NCBI GenBank assembly: GCA_964036155.1
Contig: OZ038423.1
Location: forward strand, 9,315,249-9,379,248
Reading direction: 5' to 3'
DNA from: Diploscapter coronatus
Taxonomy: Eukaryota > Nematoda > Chromadorea > Rhabditida > Rhabditidae
DNA: 64,000 nucleotides
Position numbers and translations under genes: made by a program. Below are positions 21,244 to 39,300 of the stretch, piece after piece (positions within the stretch are counted from its first letter, which is position 1; every line of letters begins with the position of its first letter). The notes beneath the pieces were generated by a model. It did no database searches, was not told the origin of the DNA, and was given only the letters and a program-made list of their open reading frames with translations.

Positions 21244-23608
21244 ATGTCGGCCGAAGTCGGGGACTCTGCTGATCTGGACGAGAAGAGGCTCGATTCGGTT
21301 AGTTTTCAAACAAATCGATAAGTTTGGTTATTTGAAAGCTCATAAATTGCAAACTTTTCAGAAAGATCAATATTTCCAAGTTGCTATAAACTTAAACCAA
21401 GAGTCCATATTTATCCGATGAGTTTTTGAAGTTTCAGAAGTTAACGGCAACCAAAATAGATTATAAGAGGGCGAAAGCGTATATAATTTTTGGGAGAAAG
21501 TGGGGATTTTTCGAACTCAGCCAGAATTTCAGGCGTTTGTGGAGTGGTTGGTTTATGGTAGATGGAAATGGAGATGGGAGGAATGGAGTTTGGAGATGAT
21601 GTTCTTGTGTGATGGAGATGATCTTTGTCTCTGATTGATGACTTCTTGACTGACTTGATGAAATCGTTGATGGGGCAATGTGTTGTTGTGTTTCAGTCGG
21701 AGAAAGTGGCCAACGGCAGCGAGAGGAAGTCGCGCAGTCGCAGTCGAAGTCGATCCAGGGACAAGGAGAAGAGGAGAAGATCCGGCTCCAGCAGCGGACG
21801 ATCCAGAAGCAGGTCCAGATCCAAGGATAGGAGGTAGGAAATTCAGTTCTTTTAAAATTAGTTATCAGGCATTTTGAACAGGAAAAAAGGATTGTTAAGG
21901 AACTCTTCTTTTTTAAAGTATTATTTTTTCGAATAATAAAGATCTGATTTTCCATTATTTTTATATTGACTTTAAAAAATGATCACCATGTAAAACCAAC
22001 TAAATTTGTCTTTATAATTTCTGTCAAAATTACAAATCTCAAATTTCAGCCGCTCAAAGTCACGTTCACGCTCACGTAGCCGCTCCCGCGACCGCCGTCG
22101 CCGTTCGCGCAGTCGCTCGAACACTTACTCACCTCAGCGGGACGACAGGGGCAGGAGGGTCGTCAATGGGCGAATTCACATTTCTGACTTCGGAGGGGAT
22201 GTCAGACGCAGAGATTTGGAGAAGGCTTTCGAGTAAGACATGCCATCATTAAAACGAGTTATGAATTGAAAAAGTCGAAAGAAATGAGAGAGTTAAAGTT
22301 TCTAGTTTACTTTGCTTTAAAAATGAAATTTTCAGACGTTTCGGCAAAATCACAGACTTCTGGATGGCCTCATACCCGCCCTACTACGCGTTCATCACCT
22401 TCAAACACGACTCCGATGCCGAGGAGGCCATCAGGAAGATGAATGAAGAGTAAGATTTCGCTCAGAAATCATAGAATGTGGAGAAGGAAATGTCAAAGTT
22501 CAAACAAGTCACGATTTCAGACGCGTGTTGGGCCACCGAATCCGCGTTGCGTATGCACTGCCTCGAAGGGAGTCAGGCGGAGGCGGTCGTTATGGAGGTC
22601 GATATGGCGGTGGGGGAGGAGGAGGAGGAGGAGGAGGAGGACGCAGAGACTACGGGTAGATATTGAACTTTAAACTAAGATTGCTGGGAAGATTTTCGAC
22701 AAAAAATACCTATTTTATTCAAATTACTCTCCTACAGCCATAAACTAGATGATCCTCAGCATAACGCATATGAAATCCTCTAGAATTTATTCAAAAATGA
22801 TAAAAATGTAGGAAGTTTACTGTAATGTTTAAAGAAATACAATTATTTTGGAAGTTTAATGCCGAATCAAAAACAAAATCTAATCGTTTTTCTCAACTTC
22901 TAGCCGATGGTAATGGTATGTGTTTGGATGATGTTGGTTACATTGGTATAAATGGTAGAAGAAAGAGAGATCTTGGTATCTGAATGCTGCTCTGGCCTGT
23001 GCAGCATAGCGTCTCGATGGCATAGAGACGCAGAGGGAAGAACAAATATCGCTTCTTTGATTCTATTTTCAATTCTGACATCGAAGCCCCTTTCTGGGAT
23101 CTTTGCTTTTGGTCTAACAGCCAAACCTCTGAAATCTGACCTATTTTCTTGATATGCTTTGTAAAAAGAAAGAGGATGTGAGAGAAGTTAGCCAAGTGAT
23201 AGTGCGAAAAATAATCTTTCTAAAAATGTTTATTCTTGTAAACTAATAATTGAAAACTTTCAGATACCTTTCATCTCGTCGCTACTCGAGAAGTCCTCCG
23301 AGGAGGTAAAACTACGACGTTTTTCTTTTAAAATTCTAAAAATACTTGATTCTCTAGAAATCAAGTAGTCCGAGAACCACCTCTCAGATTGTGCCCTCAT
23401 TGCCGCAACATTTTATAGTAGAAATTACCTCGTTCGTATGTCATAAAATCGGGCATAAACTAGGGATTTTATTTAGAGTGTTTTATGGAGTGAATTTGTT
23501 TGAAAATTTATTTAATCCTATTTTTAAGAAATAAGTGAAAATAGAGGGCGTTGGAAAAAGTCATTTTTCAGGTACTACCGCTCCCGCTCAAGAAGCCGCT
23601 CCTATTAA
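21244..23608 (+). CDS. SR-family splicing factor (RS - RRM - Gly-rich - RS)
   Basis: A nuclear pre-mRNA splicing regulator. Seven exons join in phase. Order: a short acidic N-terminus (MSAEVGDSADLDEKRLDS), an RS domain split over two exons (21697-22160), one RRM, a poly-Gly tract encoded by (GGA)n at 22612-22640, and a short C-terminal RS tail ending RSRSRSRSY. The RRM has RNP2 as RIHISDF and RNP1 as YYAFITFK, and its loop (FWMASYPPYYAF) resembles the short-loop RRMs of SRSF3/SRSF7, while the flanking RS domains recall TRA2. I therefore leave the symbol open. The start follows a TTTTTCCAG spliced-leader-like acceptor. The 3' UTR is long, with AATAAA at 24110-24115. The intron at 22660-23260 contains a hairpin and may hide a regulated exon. 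Confidence 0.9.
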
Positions 23609-24287
23609 ATTCGTTATCTTCTAATATCCGAAGATCCTCCTTCCTCACTTTATCATCCAAATCTAAAATTATTTTCCTCTCTAGGTTATACCAGTATTTA
23701 AAAACAAAAAAATCGACGATTTTCAAATAACTTTCGAAAAAATCGCGTATTTTAAAATGCTGAATTAATTTTATTTGGTTTGTTATCCCTCGAATGGGTC
23801 TTCTGTTTTATCTACGTAATTTACCTATTACTCGGGATCGAGTTATTTTTTTATCAAGACACACTATACTTCATTCCTATTTTACCGTTTTATATTTATT
23901 TTTAACAATATTATTTTGGGCTTATGTTGTTCGTTTTCTTTCTAAATTTTGAACATGTGGATATTATTTATTCGCTTTTCTTCTAATTTTTCTAAGAATG
24001 ATTGATTTTTCAGATAACTTACCTATTCGATCCGAAGTCCTCAAGTAGTTATCTCGTTCTCATTTTCGCAGGAAACTCATTGTTTTATCGTCATTTTCTG
24101 TTGTTGATAAATAAATTTTGTGTTGTGAAGTTTTTCACGAAATGAAATTGTTCAAAGGGTGAAAGAAAATCCGTGGGATATTTGAAAGTTTTGGTGTATT
24201 GAATCTCCATGAAAACGTTCTCGTGTGAATTTCTAAATAGTTCTCGATTCATAATTAATTTTAGAATCGATATGAAAATATAGCAGC
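23609..24287. other. SR gene 3' UTR and short upstream region of the next gene
   Basis: AT-rich and T-rich. It holds the likely SR poly(A) signal AATAAA at 24110-24115. Only about 170 bp separate this from the CABLES start, so the two same-strand genes could be co-transcribed. I see no other feature. Confidence 0.5.
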
Positions 24288-26913
24288 ATGAAGCACTCGG
24301 ATCGTCACGCGAATTACCGTATTCTGGTAGCCCAGAACTTCCTGTCGAATATTTCGCTCTCTGGAGATCACGATGACACGAATTTATGCATGTTCAAGAA
24401 ACCGGGCTTTCAAAAAGTACAAAATTGTTCAAATTTTAAAAAAATGAGAATTTTCAGATATCCCGACCTAGTCCTTCAACACGGGATACGTCTAGTCAGC
24501 CCGTAACTTTCGAAAAGGGGTTTTCAGAGGAACCCTCCATATCGATTCAAAAGGTAAATGTTGTTTTAGAAAAGTCTTAATTTCGACCTTTTCTGAACCG
24601 CTTTTTCTACTTCTTACATTCAACATTTGAGCTTATTTGGTCCATTTTTAATGAAAAACTTCAGCCTTCAACCACAACTCGTCCCGACTTCCATGCCTCT
24701 CAAAATCTCTACTCCCAATCTCAACTAGGATATCACAAAGCTTCAGCAGTCACTCTAGGAACCCAGCTGTCATTTCCGGATACTACGGTTTTTTTCGTTT
24801 TTTTAAATAAAATTTTGATCAATTTTAGTCGAGTTTGGTTCTGATCGAAGAAAACGATGAAAACGTACCTTATGCGCAAAGTACGAGAACGCCGGGCAAA
24901 CAGTGAGTTGATTTTGTTTTCAAAGAATCCCAGAATATTTTCGAATCTGAAAGAGTAATTTTAAGAAAATCCTTCCTCCGAAAACTCGTGAAGATAATGA
25001 GCACGGATGATATGAAAGCGAATCGTTTAATTCGAGGAAGGCAAAGTTCGATCGACGGGACGAGTATCGGGATGCGACAGAAGGACCAGAATCAGGAATC
25101 GCAAATGACGGAAGATGGTAAATTATTTACTTTTTAAATTCATTTTTTCACTATAAAATCAACTTTCTCAAAACAATTACAGAAAGAAATTCATTTAAAA
25201 TTCGATGTCTAACTTGAAATGTTTCTTCGAAAATTTAGAGAAATCCATTGTTTTAGCGATGCGTCCTGGATCTCCTCTGTCTCTAGCTCAATTCCCCTTC
25301 CTCAAGAGATACCGCACTTCGTCGGATCGAGGGGAAAGGTAAATAGCCAAAAAAATGCAGTAATTCTCATTTTCTTTCTGAATTTCAGAGTCTACGTTTG
25401 TCTGGAATGGTCGAATTACCCGATGTCAATATTCTGCTATCGACAGTTTAATGCCGATGAAAAAGAGAAGGAGAAGAAAACCCAAGCAACTCCGATGCGG
25501 GTCACCCTTTCGAGGGGGATTTTCCAGAGGTTATATTTGTTTATTTTTTAGTTCAGTTTAGAAAAAGATAGTTAATAAAAGAAATGTATGAACTTTCCAG
25601 ATGACTTTTTATATTGAAGAATTTTAGTTCCGACCGCTTACGAAATACCAGTGGTTGTTCGATAGATGAACTACGACCTTTCAACTTCGGCGATAAAGAG
25701 GTGAATTTTTAGAAATTTTCTTCAAAACTTCATGAAAGTCTAGGATCATCTGATATTTGGCCAGTTATTCCGACGCTCAAGAAGAATGACCTCGCCCTTT
25801 TTCATGCTTTTCGAGAGACCTAAGAAATTGGAAAGACGGGTTATATTTTTTAATTAAACTTGTTTCCATTATGAAATTTTTAGGCAAGTCATCTTCAAGC
25901 TGATTCTTCTGACAGATTTTTGTTGAGTTCGTCGCAAACTTCGGCAGGAGCGATTAGGGCTTTTGAACATGGTTAGAATTTTGACAAAATCAAAGAAAAG
26001 GCAAAAAGTCAGAATGTACACGAATGAATAATTACAGTATCCAACGACGACGAGGAAATAGAAATGGATGACTTGGAGGTGGATTTTGAATTTAAAAAAT
26101 GGAAGATACAATATTTTTAGACGATGGATGGCATAGCCGAAAAGGAATACGATCCAACTGCTTTCGATGAAGTTGAAACGGGCAGAAAAACGGTTGTACG
26201 ATTAGAGACTTTTTCGGTAAATTTGTTCTTCTGGAACTTTAGTTATTTTTCTAATTTTCAGGGCACAACCTTCCATTTCTTGAATAACGCAAAAGCGAAA
26301 ACCGCTATGAATGAAGCATTTCTGGAGAGATATCCCCATATTCACTTGACGCTCAGCAAGTTGAGAAGGTAATTTTAATAGCTTAAAAAAGATAGGAATT
26401 TAATTATATCATAAAGTATATAGTTAAGCAGGATGATATCAATTTATAACTTCAGCTTGAAACGTGAAATGTGGCAGCTGGCAAAGAAAGAGCACATCGA
26501 CGAGTATACGCTCGCTCAGGCTTTCTGCTATTTCGAGCAAATTGTTTCGAAGGCAAGAAATTTAGTTTTTTTCTTCAACAAATTAAATTGCGATACTTTC
26601 TGAAAATATCAACTATCTTCAGGGTCTGATATCTAAAACCAACCGAAAATGCGTAGCAGGTGTCAGTTTACTGGTCTCCATGAAATTGAACGACTACTCA
26701 AAACAAGTGGTTAGGAAGTATTTGGAGGTAAAATGATTTTTCTTGCAACCAAAGAAGATTGTATTTTAGCATGCGGAAGACCAACTCCGGGTTTCCAGAC
26801 ACGAGTTGTTGAGTTACGAATTGCCACTGTGCTCGGCGCTAAAATTCGACCTCTTCCCCATTGAAAACCTAGTCACTCCACATTACGAGAAGCTCATTTT
26901 TGATGTGACATAA
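24288..26913 (+). CDS. CABLES-type protein with C-terminal cyclin box
   Basis: This is a homologue of CDK5 and ABL1 enzyme substrate proteins, which link cyclin-dependent kinases to tyrosine kinases. About 16 exons join in phase from MKHSDRHANYRI to a TAA at 26911-26913. The N-terminal two thirds are Ser/Thr/Gln-rich and low in conservation, with several S/T-P sites and a segment RVYVCLEWSNYP. The C-terminal third is the diagnostic part: RYPHIHLTLSKLRSLKREM, YTLAQAFCYFEQIVSKG, NRKCVAGVSLLVSMKL and LSYELPLCSALKFDL match the CABLES cyclin-like fold. The intron at 26553-26622 uses a GC donor (AAG|GCAAGA), which is needed to keep the conserved FEQIVSKG uninterrupted. The start methionine is the first in a short leader and is less certain than the rest. 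Confidence 0.87.
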
Positions 26914-27723
26914 GAAATTGAAATTTTGGAAATAAAGTTCTTAATCTATTGTCAATGACCGATTACTTTAGACTAAGGAAATGAGACGCAATTACGACGC
27001 ACGAATAAAAATCATAATCAACTTTCCAAGAATTCGAATTTTTACAATATCTTGCATGTTCGATAAAATGTCAAAGAAATAAATAAAATTTTCAACGTTT
27101 ATTTCCGCAAGTCACCAACCAAACAATCGAACGAACGGAACCGATCAATTTCTCCGAAACTCGAGAAGGACCGATTTGAAATGAATTCAGATGAAACGAC
27201 ATTCCCAACAAAATTCGGATCTTCATGGAAAGGTGCAATTTTCCAAAAATTGCAAATCTATGCGCCCGGAAAACAATAATGAGAAAGTGTCGACAACAAT
27301 TTTATTTATCTCGGATGATGGAGAAGACCTCGAAAGAGGCACAATGATGGATTGATAGAGAAAAACAATCAAATAAAAAATATCGATAAAAACTATTATT
27401 TCTGATAAAAGCTATAGAAGAAAAATGTTTTGGGGGAAATAACAATGATAAATAAAATCCATTGAAAACAAGAACAATTGGGTTGAAAATTCAAAAATCC
27501 AAGAAAAACGACCATTTTTCTTCGATTTTCAAAATTCGCGCCCATGAGTTTTGGATGAAAATGGGGTGTGGGGGAATGAGAAAGAGAATTTTACTCGAAG
27601 AAATGAAACAAAATAGGAAGAAAACAATTGGATAGGGGAAATTGGGAAATGATGGGGTTTGAAGGAAAGGGAGGAGGGAGGAGCAGATGGATGATTGTGT
27701 TCCTGATCTGACACCGGGACCGC
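26914..27723. other. Convergent intergenic region / 3' UTRs
   Basis: This lies between the CABLES stop and the eEF2 stop, which face each other. It is AT-rich with scattered AATAAA-like signals on both strands, as expected for two 3' ends. No other feature was seen. Confidence 0.6.
26931..26936 (+). terminator. Poly(A) signal of the CABLES gene
   Basis: AATAAA lies 17 bases after the stop codon. Confidence 0.65.
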
Positions 27724-33455
<5,732 letters not shown>

Positions 33456-36400
33456 TTTGGCTGTTTGTCAGATGAACTTGCAGCAAGAAAGTGGATGACG
33501 TCAGAATCCGGAATACGGCGAAAAATACCCGCACAAATCAGGCGAGCTTGCTGAAATGATGGAGGGTAATGAATACGGTCTACTGCGCCCAGTGTTCGAA
33601 AGGTCTTGACGCGATAAAACCCAGGCAGAGAAAGAGGAGAAATGAGAAATAGCACAGGAGAGAGAGGGCGCAGAGAAAAGGGCGGATAGAGCAAGTGGAC
33701 TTTTGAATTTTACAATTTTTCGTTGAATTCTAGGAAAATTGCTAATTTCATTGATTATCGAGTTAATTGGGGTAATTAGCTTTTAAAAAAGGATGAAAAT
33801 TAGCACGGGAAAGGAGAACTGAAAAATGAAAAGCAAGAAAGTGGGATTTTGAAACTCAGTTTCCTTGTGTTAATTTCAAAATTTTGTGAAATTTTCGGTA
33901 ATTATCAAGTTACCTGAGCAACTATCTTGTGACAGTAGGGAAAAAACGAAGGAGATTAAAGGTGCGGAAAGTACAAGTGGCATTCCCTTGAACTTTCGCG
34001 ATTTTCGTTCGAATTTTGGTATTTCGCAAATTGCGTTGATTATTGAGTAAGTTACTCAACATTGCATTATGCGGCTAAAATTATGCTTTTGATGGAGGGA
34101 AATTTGCGAACCCGTGTTGGAAACGCACACAGCGAAAGAAACACGTGACGAGAGAGTTTGGAGAAAAATGAACAATTTCGAATAATTAGCGATAGGGTAG
34201 ATTTACGAGCACTTTTCTCCTAAAATTGAGCGAGCGAAAACTCCGTTCGCTATCGATGCGAAACGAAGTAGCGTTTAGCTAGGGACCGCCAAGCCCCGCC
34301 CCTTTGCCTCGGTTCAATATTGTCCATAACCGATAACTCTTTCGATTATCGCAAATATTTTTTGTTTTACTTTTGTTTTTAATAATTGATCGATACCTAC
34401 TATACAATTCGATACCGCTCTTTCACGTGGTGATATTGATTTATTGATCGGGCGTGAAAGAAGTCCGCAAATGCGCGTCAAATGCACACCAAACTACGAC
34501 AATGCTAATATTTTGAGTTATAAAAAAGGCACATTTAATTTTTTTTGATGAATCGGTACACCTAGTTGAAATGTACAACATATGTAAAAATTAGAAAAAT
34601 CCTGCGTAGAGCAAATTTTTCCGAGGCAATAATAGATGCTCGCCTTTGGGGTACTGTATCTTGACAAAGGATCACTGAAATCGTCCGAAAACTTGACTAA
34701 AATAAAATTTGATACTCCCTAATTATGCTACTCGAAAGAAAAAAACGAAATTTTATCAAAAAATATTTTTAAAATTAATTTCAAAATGACTATTTTTTTG
34801 TTTTTACTAAATTGGACCGCCCTAGGCATATTTTGAAAGGCACATATTTTTTTATTTGATATTTTAATTAGTTGGTCAATTGCCTATCTTCGATGAAAAA
34901 ATCAGAAAAATCCTGCGTAGAGCAACTGAGATCCTGATAATCAGCGAAAATATAAAAGAAGCCAATGCTGAAATGGAAGAGAGTGCAGAGAAAAAGACCC
35001 CCAAAGGCAAGGAAAGAAAGGGGGGAACGAGCGGCATAGTGCCTTTTGCAGACAGACCACGCCCCTTTCCCTTGTCCACGAAAAGGAGCGATTTTCCCGA
35101 TTTTTCGCGTTAAATTTTATCAAATTTTTTATCAGTGACGTATTTTTTCGCGGTTTTTTCGGTGAGGATGTTTAGAGGGGCACCTCAGTCCCTGAAAAAT
35201 GTAGAAAACCTAGTGCCAGAGTGAATTTGGCAGAATGGCTGGCGGTCCCTACGTTTAGCGAAAGAAAAAGAGTTTTCATTCTTCCGCACTCGTTATTGTA
35301 CTTTTGAACATCAGTCGCATATTGCAGTACCAATCAACTCATACTTTATCGTAAAATTTCGGAAATTGATGTTCACTTGGTTGTGAAAACAAACATTTTT
35401 GATAAAAATCAAGAAATGGTCATTTTCGTCGAGAACATGAACTTTGATCACTTTTTCCATGACTTTTCGAGGCATAGAACTCAAACGGAGAAAAGTTGTG
35501 GTTTTTCAAGGAAAAACTTCAACAGGCAATAGAAGAATTGATTCTTCCTACTGGTTGCTGTTGTCGAACGAAAGAGTGCACCCAATTTGTGAATAGCCGT
35601 GTATTTATTCTCAAATCCGCTTGAAATATTCATAATTTTTCGTTCTTTTAAATTTATCCTTTGTTTTTCCATATCAACCCAATTATCGTGATTCTAACCA
35701 CCATCTGTACTAGAATGAATGCCAATGCACGATGCTTTTTGTTGATATATTTTTAAAATATGTGTTTGCCTTTCTTTGTAAATTTTCGTTCAAACTTTGA
35801 TAATTGCAAACTGATTTATTACAATTAGAGTGTAGTGGACCCGAGAATGATCAAATGAAAAAGCACTCACAAGAGACGAAGAAATCAAAATTTTGATCGA
35901 AAAGACATCGTCAAAATTCCTATTATGATGAAGTTGGACGGACAAAAAACTCGTTTTACGAATAAACAATGAGTGAATTTTAAGAAGAAACTGGAGAGGG
36001 AATCAAAATCTAGTTGCGGAATCATGAGAGCGAAGTTTCGAGATTGCCGAGAATACAAATGACATCGCGATCTTAGCTGCAGAGAATATGTTTTGAATCA
36101 AATACACAACCGAAATTGTAGATGAAAAGAAGATAAAATTAGGTTACAGTACTTTCTAATACAGATAAACTGATGAGGATAATATTGAAATTTAGGAGAA
36201 GGCAAGAAGCTAAAATAAAAAACGGGAGAATTGCAACCCTGCGTAAAAGCGCGCGATTTTTTAACAACAACGAGGATTTCAAGGGGATTTTGCCAGGAAG
36301 GAAAAAGCTCAACTGTGCACCGCTAAATCTAGGGATAAGATTAGCTCGAAAAATCTCATTTTCATGTCTGCTTGTGACAAAAAGGTGAAGATTTGGATGA

Positions 36401-36829
36401 AGACGATTTCATTCGTTTGCAAATCCTAAATCTTCACATTTCTTCAAAAAAAAAAAGTTTTACAATCTCGTATTAGCGTGTTCATAGGTAGATTGAGAAA
36501 ATGAAAGTGTAGAACATCGAAAATATGTACAGCGTGTCAGCGAAGCCACACAAGAATTTGTAGAAAACCATAAGATTATGCCAGTGAAATAGAATTGGTG
36601 GATTACTGGTGATTTCCATACGAATAGGTCAATTATGTCGTGTCACAAGACTAGATCGAGATTATTACAGGTACGGGTTGGTTTAGAATCGTGCAGAATA
36701 GTCAACTTTTCTCATTAAATTAGGCTAATTGCATAGAACTTGAGATAAACGATCACGTTTCGCAAAGAATAGTCAAAACTATGAAGGAAACAACAATTGA
36801 GTTAAAAATTAGTACCTAAAGGGCTAGGG
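33456..36829. other. Upstream region of eEF2, with a hAT-like insertion
   Basis: This holds the eEF2 promoter side (minus) and the 3' side of the TMEM134-like gene. An E-box-like CACGTG lies at 34142-34147. ATTAGCTAATT and AATTAGCTAAT form a small inverted pair near 33318-33345. Positions 34280-35251 are a transposon remnant. From 35260 to 36829 I see only AT-rich sequence without a credible gene. Confidence 0.55.
34280..35251. mobile_element. 972-bp non-autonomous hAT-like element
   Basis: The ends are TAGGGACCGCCAAGCC and, inverted, GGCTGGCGGTCCCTA. Flanks are identical 8-bp copies of CGTTTAGC at 34272-34279 and 35252-35259. Inside, AGAAAAATCCTGCGTAGAGC occurs twice in direct orientation (34593 and 34904), so the interior contains a duplication of about 311 bp. 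No open frame resembles a transposase, so it must depend on an enzyme made elsewhere. The 301-bp element at 6624-6924 shares its ends. Confidence 0.8.
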
Positions 36830-37664
36830 CTATCGACTAAAGGTCGGTAATTTGTCGAGGGAGTAGCCGGGCCGGCCGCAGAGCGTGCACATGATGTAGT
36901 ATACGTGGTAGAAGCCCGGAATGAAGCACAAACTGCCAGCGAACAGGAACACCCAACCGCGTGGTCCTGCAATTATTTGTCCTTATTTTTTTCTAAAGAT
37001 TGTTTCCGCCTTCTTTTTATTTCCTGTAAAGGTATCTAGACCTACCATCATCCATGAACAGCGAATAGAAGCCAACGCCGAGAAGAATCGATCCACCAAC
37101 GGTCAGAAAAATAGATCCCAGAATCACGCGGATATTCGACCGAATCGTTGGGTCAGAGCAGATTCCCCTGCAATAACTCATTTTCTGATGTCTATTTTGG
37201 AGATAAATAAGGTTTTTACTTTGCTTTGTTGGCTTCTGGACGAGCAGGTTCATATGGAGGACTGCCGCCAGGAAAGACTCCCTAAATTGCTTGTTTAGGC
37301 TGGAGCAGTTTCGAATTATGAAGATATGTACCTGCGAAGAAGCGAGGGGACTTCCACAGGCTCCATCCCTCGTGGTACCAGCGAGCCTCTCGATGTCCTC
37401 CTCACCATCGGACTCGTTTCGGTCGACGATCAGCTAAAATTTGAGCAATTATTCTTCGAAAAGAGGCCCGTCAATTCTCCTTCCTGATTTACAAGGCTTT
37501 GTGGAATTTATTGAATAGAAACTCCCCTGCAATGCAAACTACAAACTATTGCTTAGTGTGGTTTGCAAAATGCGGCGAACTGGAAAAGCTCTTGCTAGAC
37601 TATGCTCTACCTGTTCGTAAGCCTTGTCAGCTATCAGCGAGCCATTTTGAATAGCTAGAGCCAT
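36830..37664 (-). CDS. TMEM134/TMEM230-like (DUF872) two-helix membrane protein
   Basis: A small membrane protein of about 158 residues in five exons. The N-terminal half is cytosolic, acidic and Pro/Gly-rich (NESDGEEDIERL, GGSPPYEPARPE). Two membrane helices follow, VILGSIFLTVGGSILLGVGF and GWVFLFAGSLCFIPGFYHVY, then a short tail GRPGYSLDKLPTFSR. The IPGFYH and GxxGYSxxxLPxF pattern after helix 2 is the DUF872 signature, and IRSNIRVILGS resembles the TMEM134 lead-in. Relatives act in endomembrane traffic, but the precise role here is unknown. The start codon is the first in-frame methionine and the exon phases are consistent. Confidence 0.8.
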
Positions 37665-39276
37665 GATAGGAATTGGATCAAGGAAAAGCTATGGGAGTTT
37701 CATAGAATGCTCAGAAGCGAACACGAATACCAGGGCGTATCAGGTACAAATTCGAGACTGATACCGCACTCTCTCGCATTGCTACGTTTCCTTTATCCTT
37801 TATCTTTCATTATCTCTCCTCATAATCTCCTGGATTTCCGCGAGGCTTCCTCTCTCATCTCCAGAATTCTCCATAGCAACGAATTCGACAGAGGACAGGA
37901 GAGAACGCAAACAAATGAGTGCCATCTCATGAATAATTCTGCGTGTAAGACCAGAAATCGAATTAGGAATTATCCCTAACAAATTATCCGTGAACGCGAG
38001 TTACTCTTTCGCGATGGGATAATTTCGTGAATTATTCACGAGCAACATACGGAGCAAACCACTAATTGAGATATTTACGGCAATCATGGGAAATTAAGAA
38101 ATTTTTTATGCATTAATTTTAAATTTTCAAGTTAGAAAATATTTTGTACACTTATTTTTCTTTGCGAGGAAATTCTCAATCTCCTGAACGAATGATAAGG
38201 TCTGAAATTTCACTCAATTCGGCGCTGATGTTAGAATCATGAAGTTTCACGAGAATGAATTATCAAATTACTATGTGCAAGCATGCAATTACCGCCAGTT
38301 ATTTACGAATGTCAGTCCCCTATTTAGCAGGCTTTGAAGTTTGGGATCAAGTTTCCAAATACATTTTCAAAGTTCTAACTTTGATATATGGCTTCATTGC
38401 GCTGCAAAGGTGTGTTCAGAAACCAACAAAAATAAGTTCAAGTGTGGATGTGTTTTTTTGTTTTTAGAGATTCTTATGACTATTTTGATTTGCATATTTT
38501 GGAAGAATTTAAAACATTCGACTCACATGTTGGCCCTGGGAGACATTTCTCTGGTGACCTGGCAGTGCCGGCATCTGAATCTTCTGCTAGTGACGATGAA
38601 TTTTGACGCCAATCGATTCCAGCGAATCCCTCAGACGGTGTCACACCCTCGGCCTTCTAAAATCGACTGTTATCGTAAGGCGGAATAACTCGTGATCTTT
38701 CGGTTTTCATAGATTGAACGAAAAGCTTTGGTGTGAAATGGCAGGTCTATTTGCACATATTTTTCATATTGCCCCGGACAGTTTTCAGGCGGCAAAACAA
38801 AGCGAATATCATTGTTTTCAGCAGGTGGACGAATCAATATTTGACAGATCGTAAAGAATAGATTGATTCAAATCAAGGATGTGCAGCAAATCAATTGAAG
38901 ATTAGTCTCGGATAAAACGAGGCGAGTTTTTGGAACAAACAAGACGTTTTGTGAAACAACAAGTGAAACAGTGCAGCAGCACAAACGGGGAAATGGGTTG
39001 AAATCCGAGGCGCAAACAAACCACCCAATGGAAATAATGCGAAGTGTTGTTGGAGAAAGAAGAATGCGGAAAGAGCTTGAGCGGAAGAAGAACATGCGAA
39101 ATGAAATAGAGTGCACGAAATGGAAACCGGGTCGATCTTGGCTCATGCACCGAATGAACTAGAGAGTATTGATGTATTTGCGAAGGGAAATGAATTGGTT
39201 GAAATTTGAGCGACATTCTTTGAAGTCACGTGGCCAAAAATACTGTTGATTTCATGACAGCATTCAGAAAGTCTCT

Positions 39277-39300
39277 TTAGTCTAGAAAAATCTAGACTAA
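39277..39300. repeat. Perfect 10-bp inverted repeat
   Basis: TTAGTCTAGA and TCTAGACTAA flank a 4-base AAAA loop. Function is unknown. Confidence 0.6.

Noticed and set aside
22612..22640. (GGA)n microsatellite
   Set aside because: It encodes the poly-Gly tract of the SR protein in frame, so it is part of the gene rather than an independent repeat.
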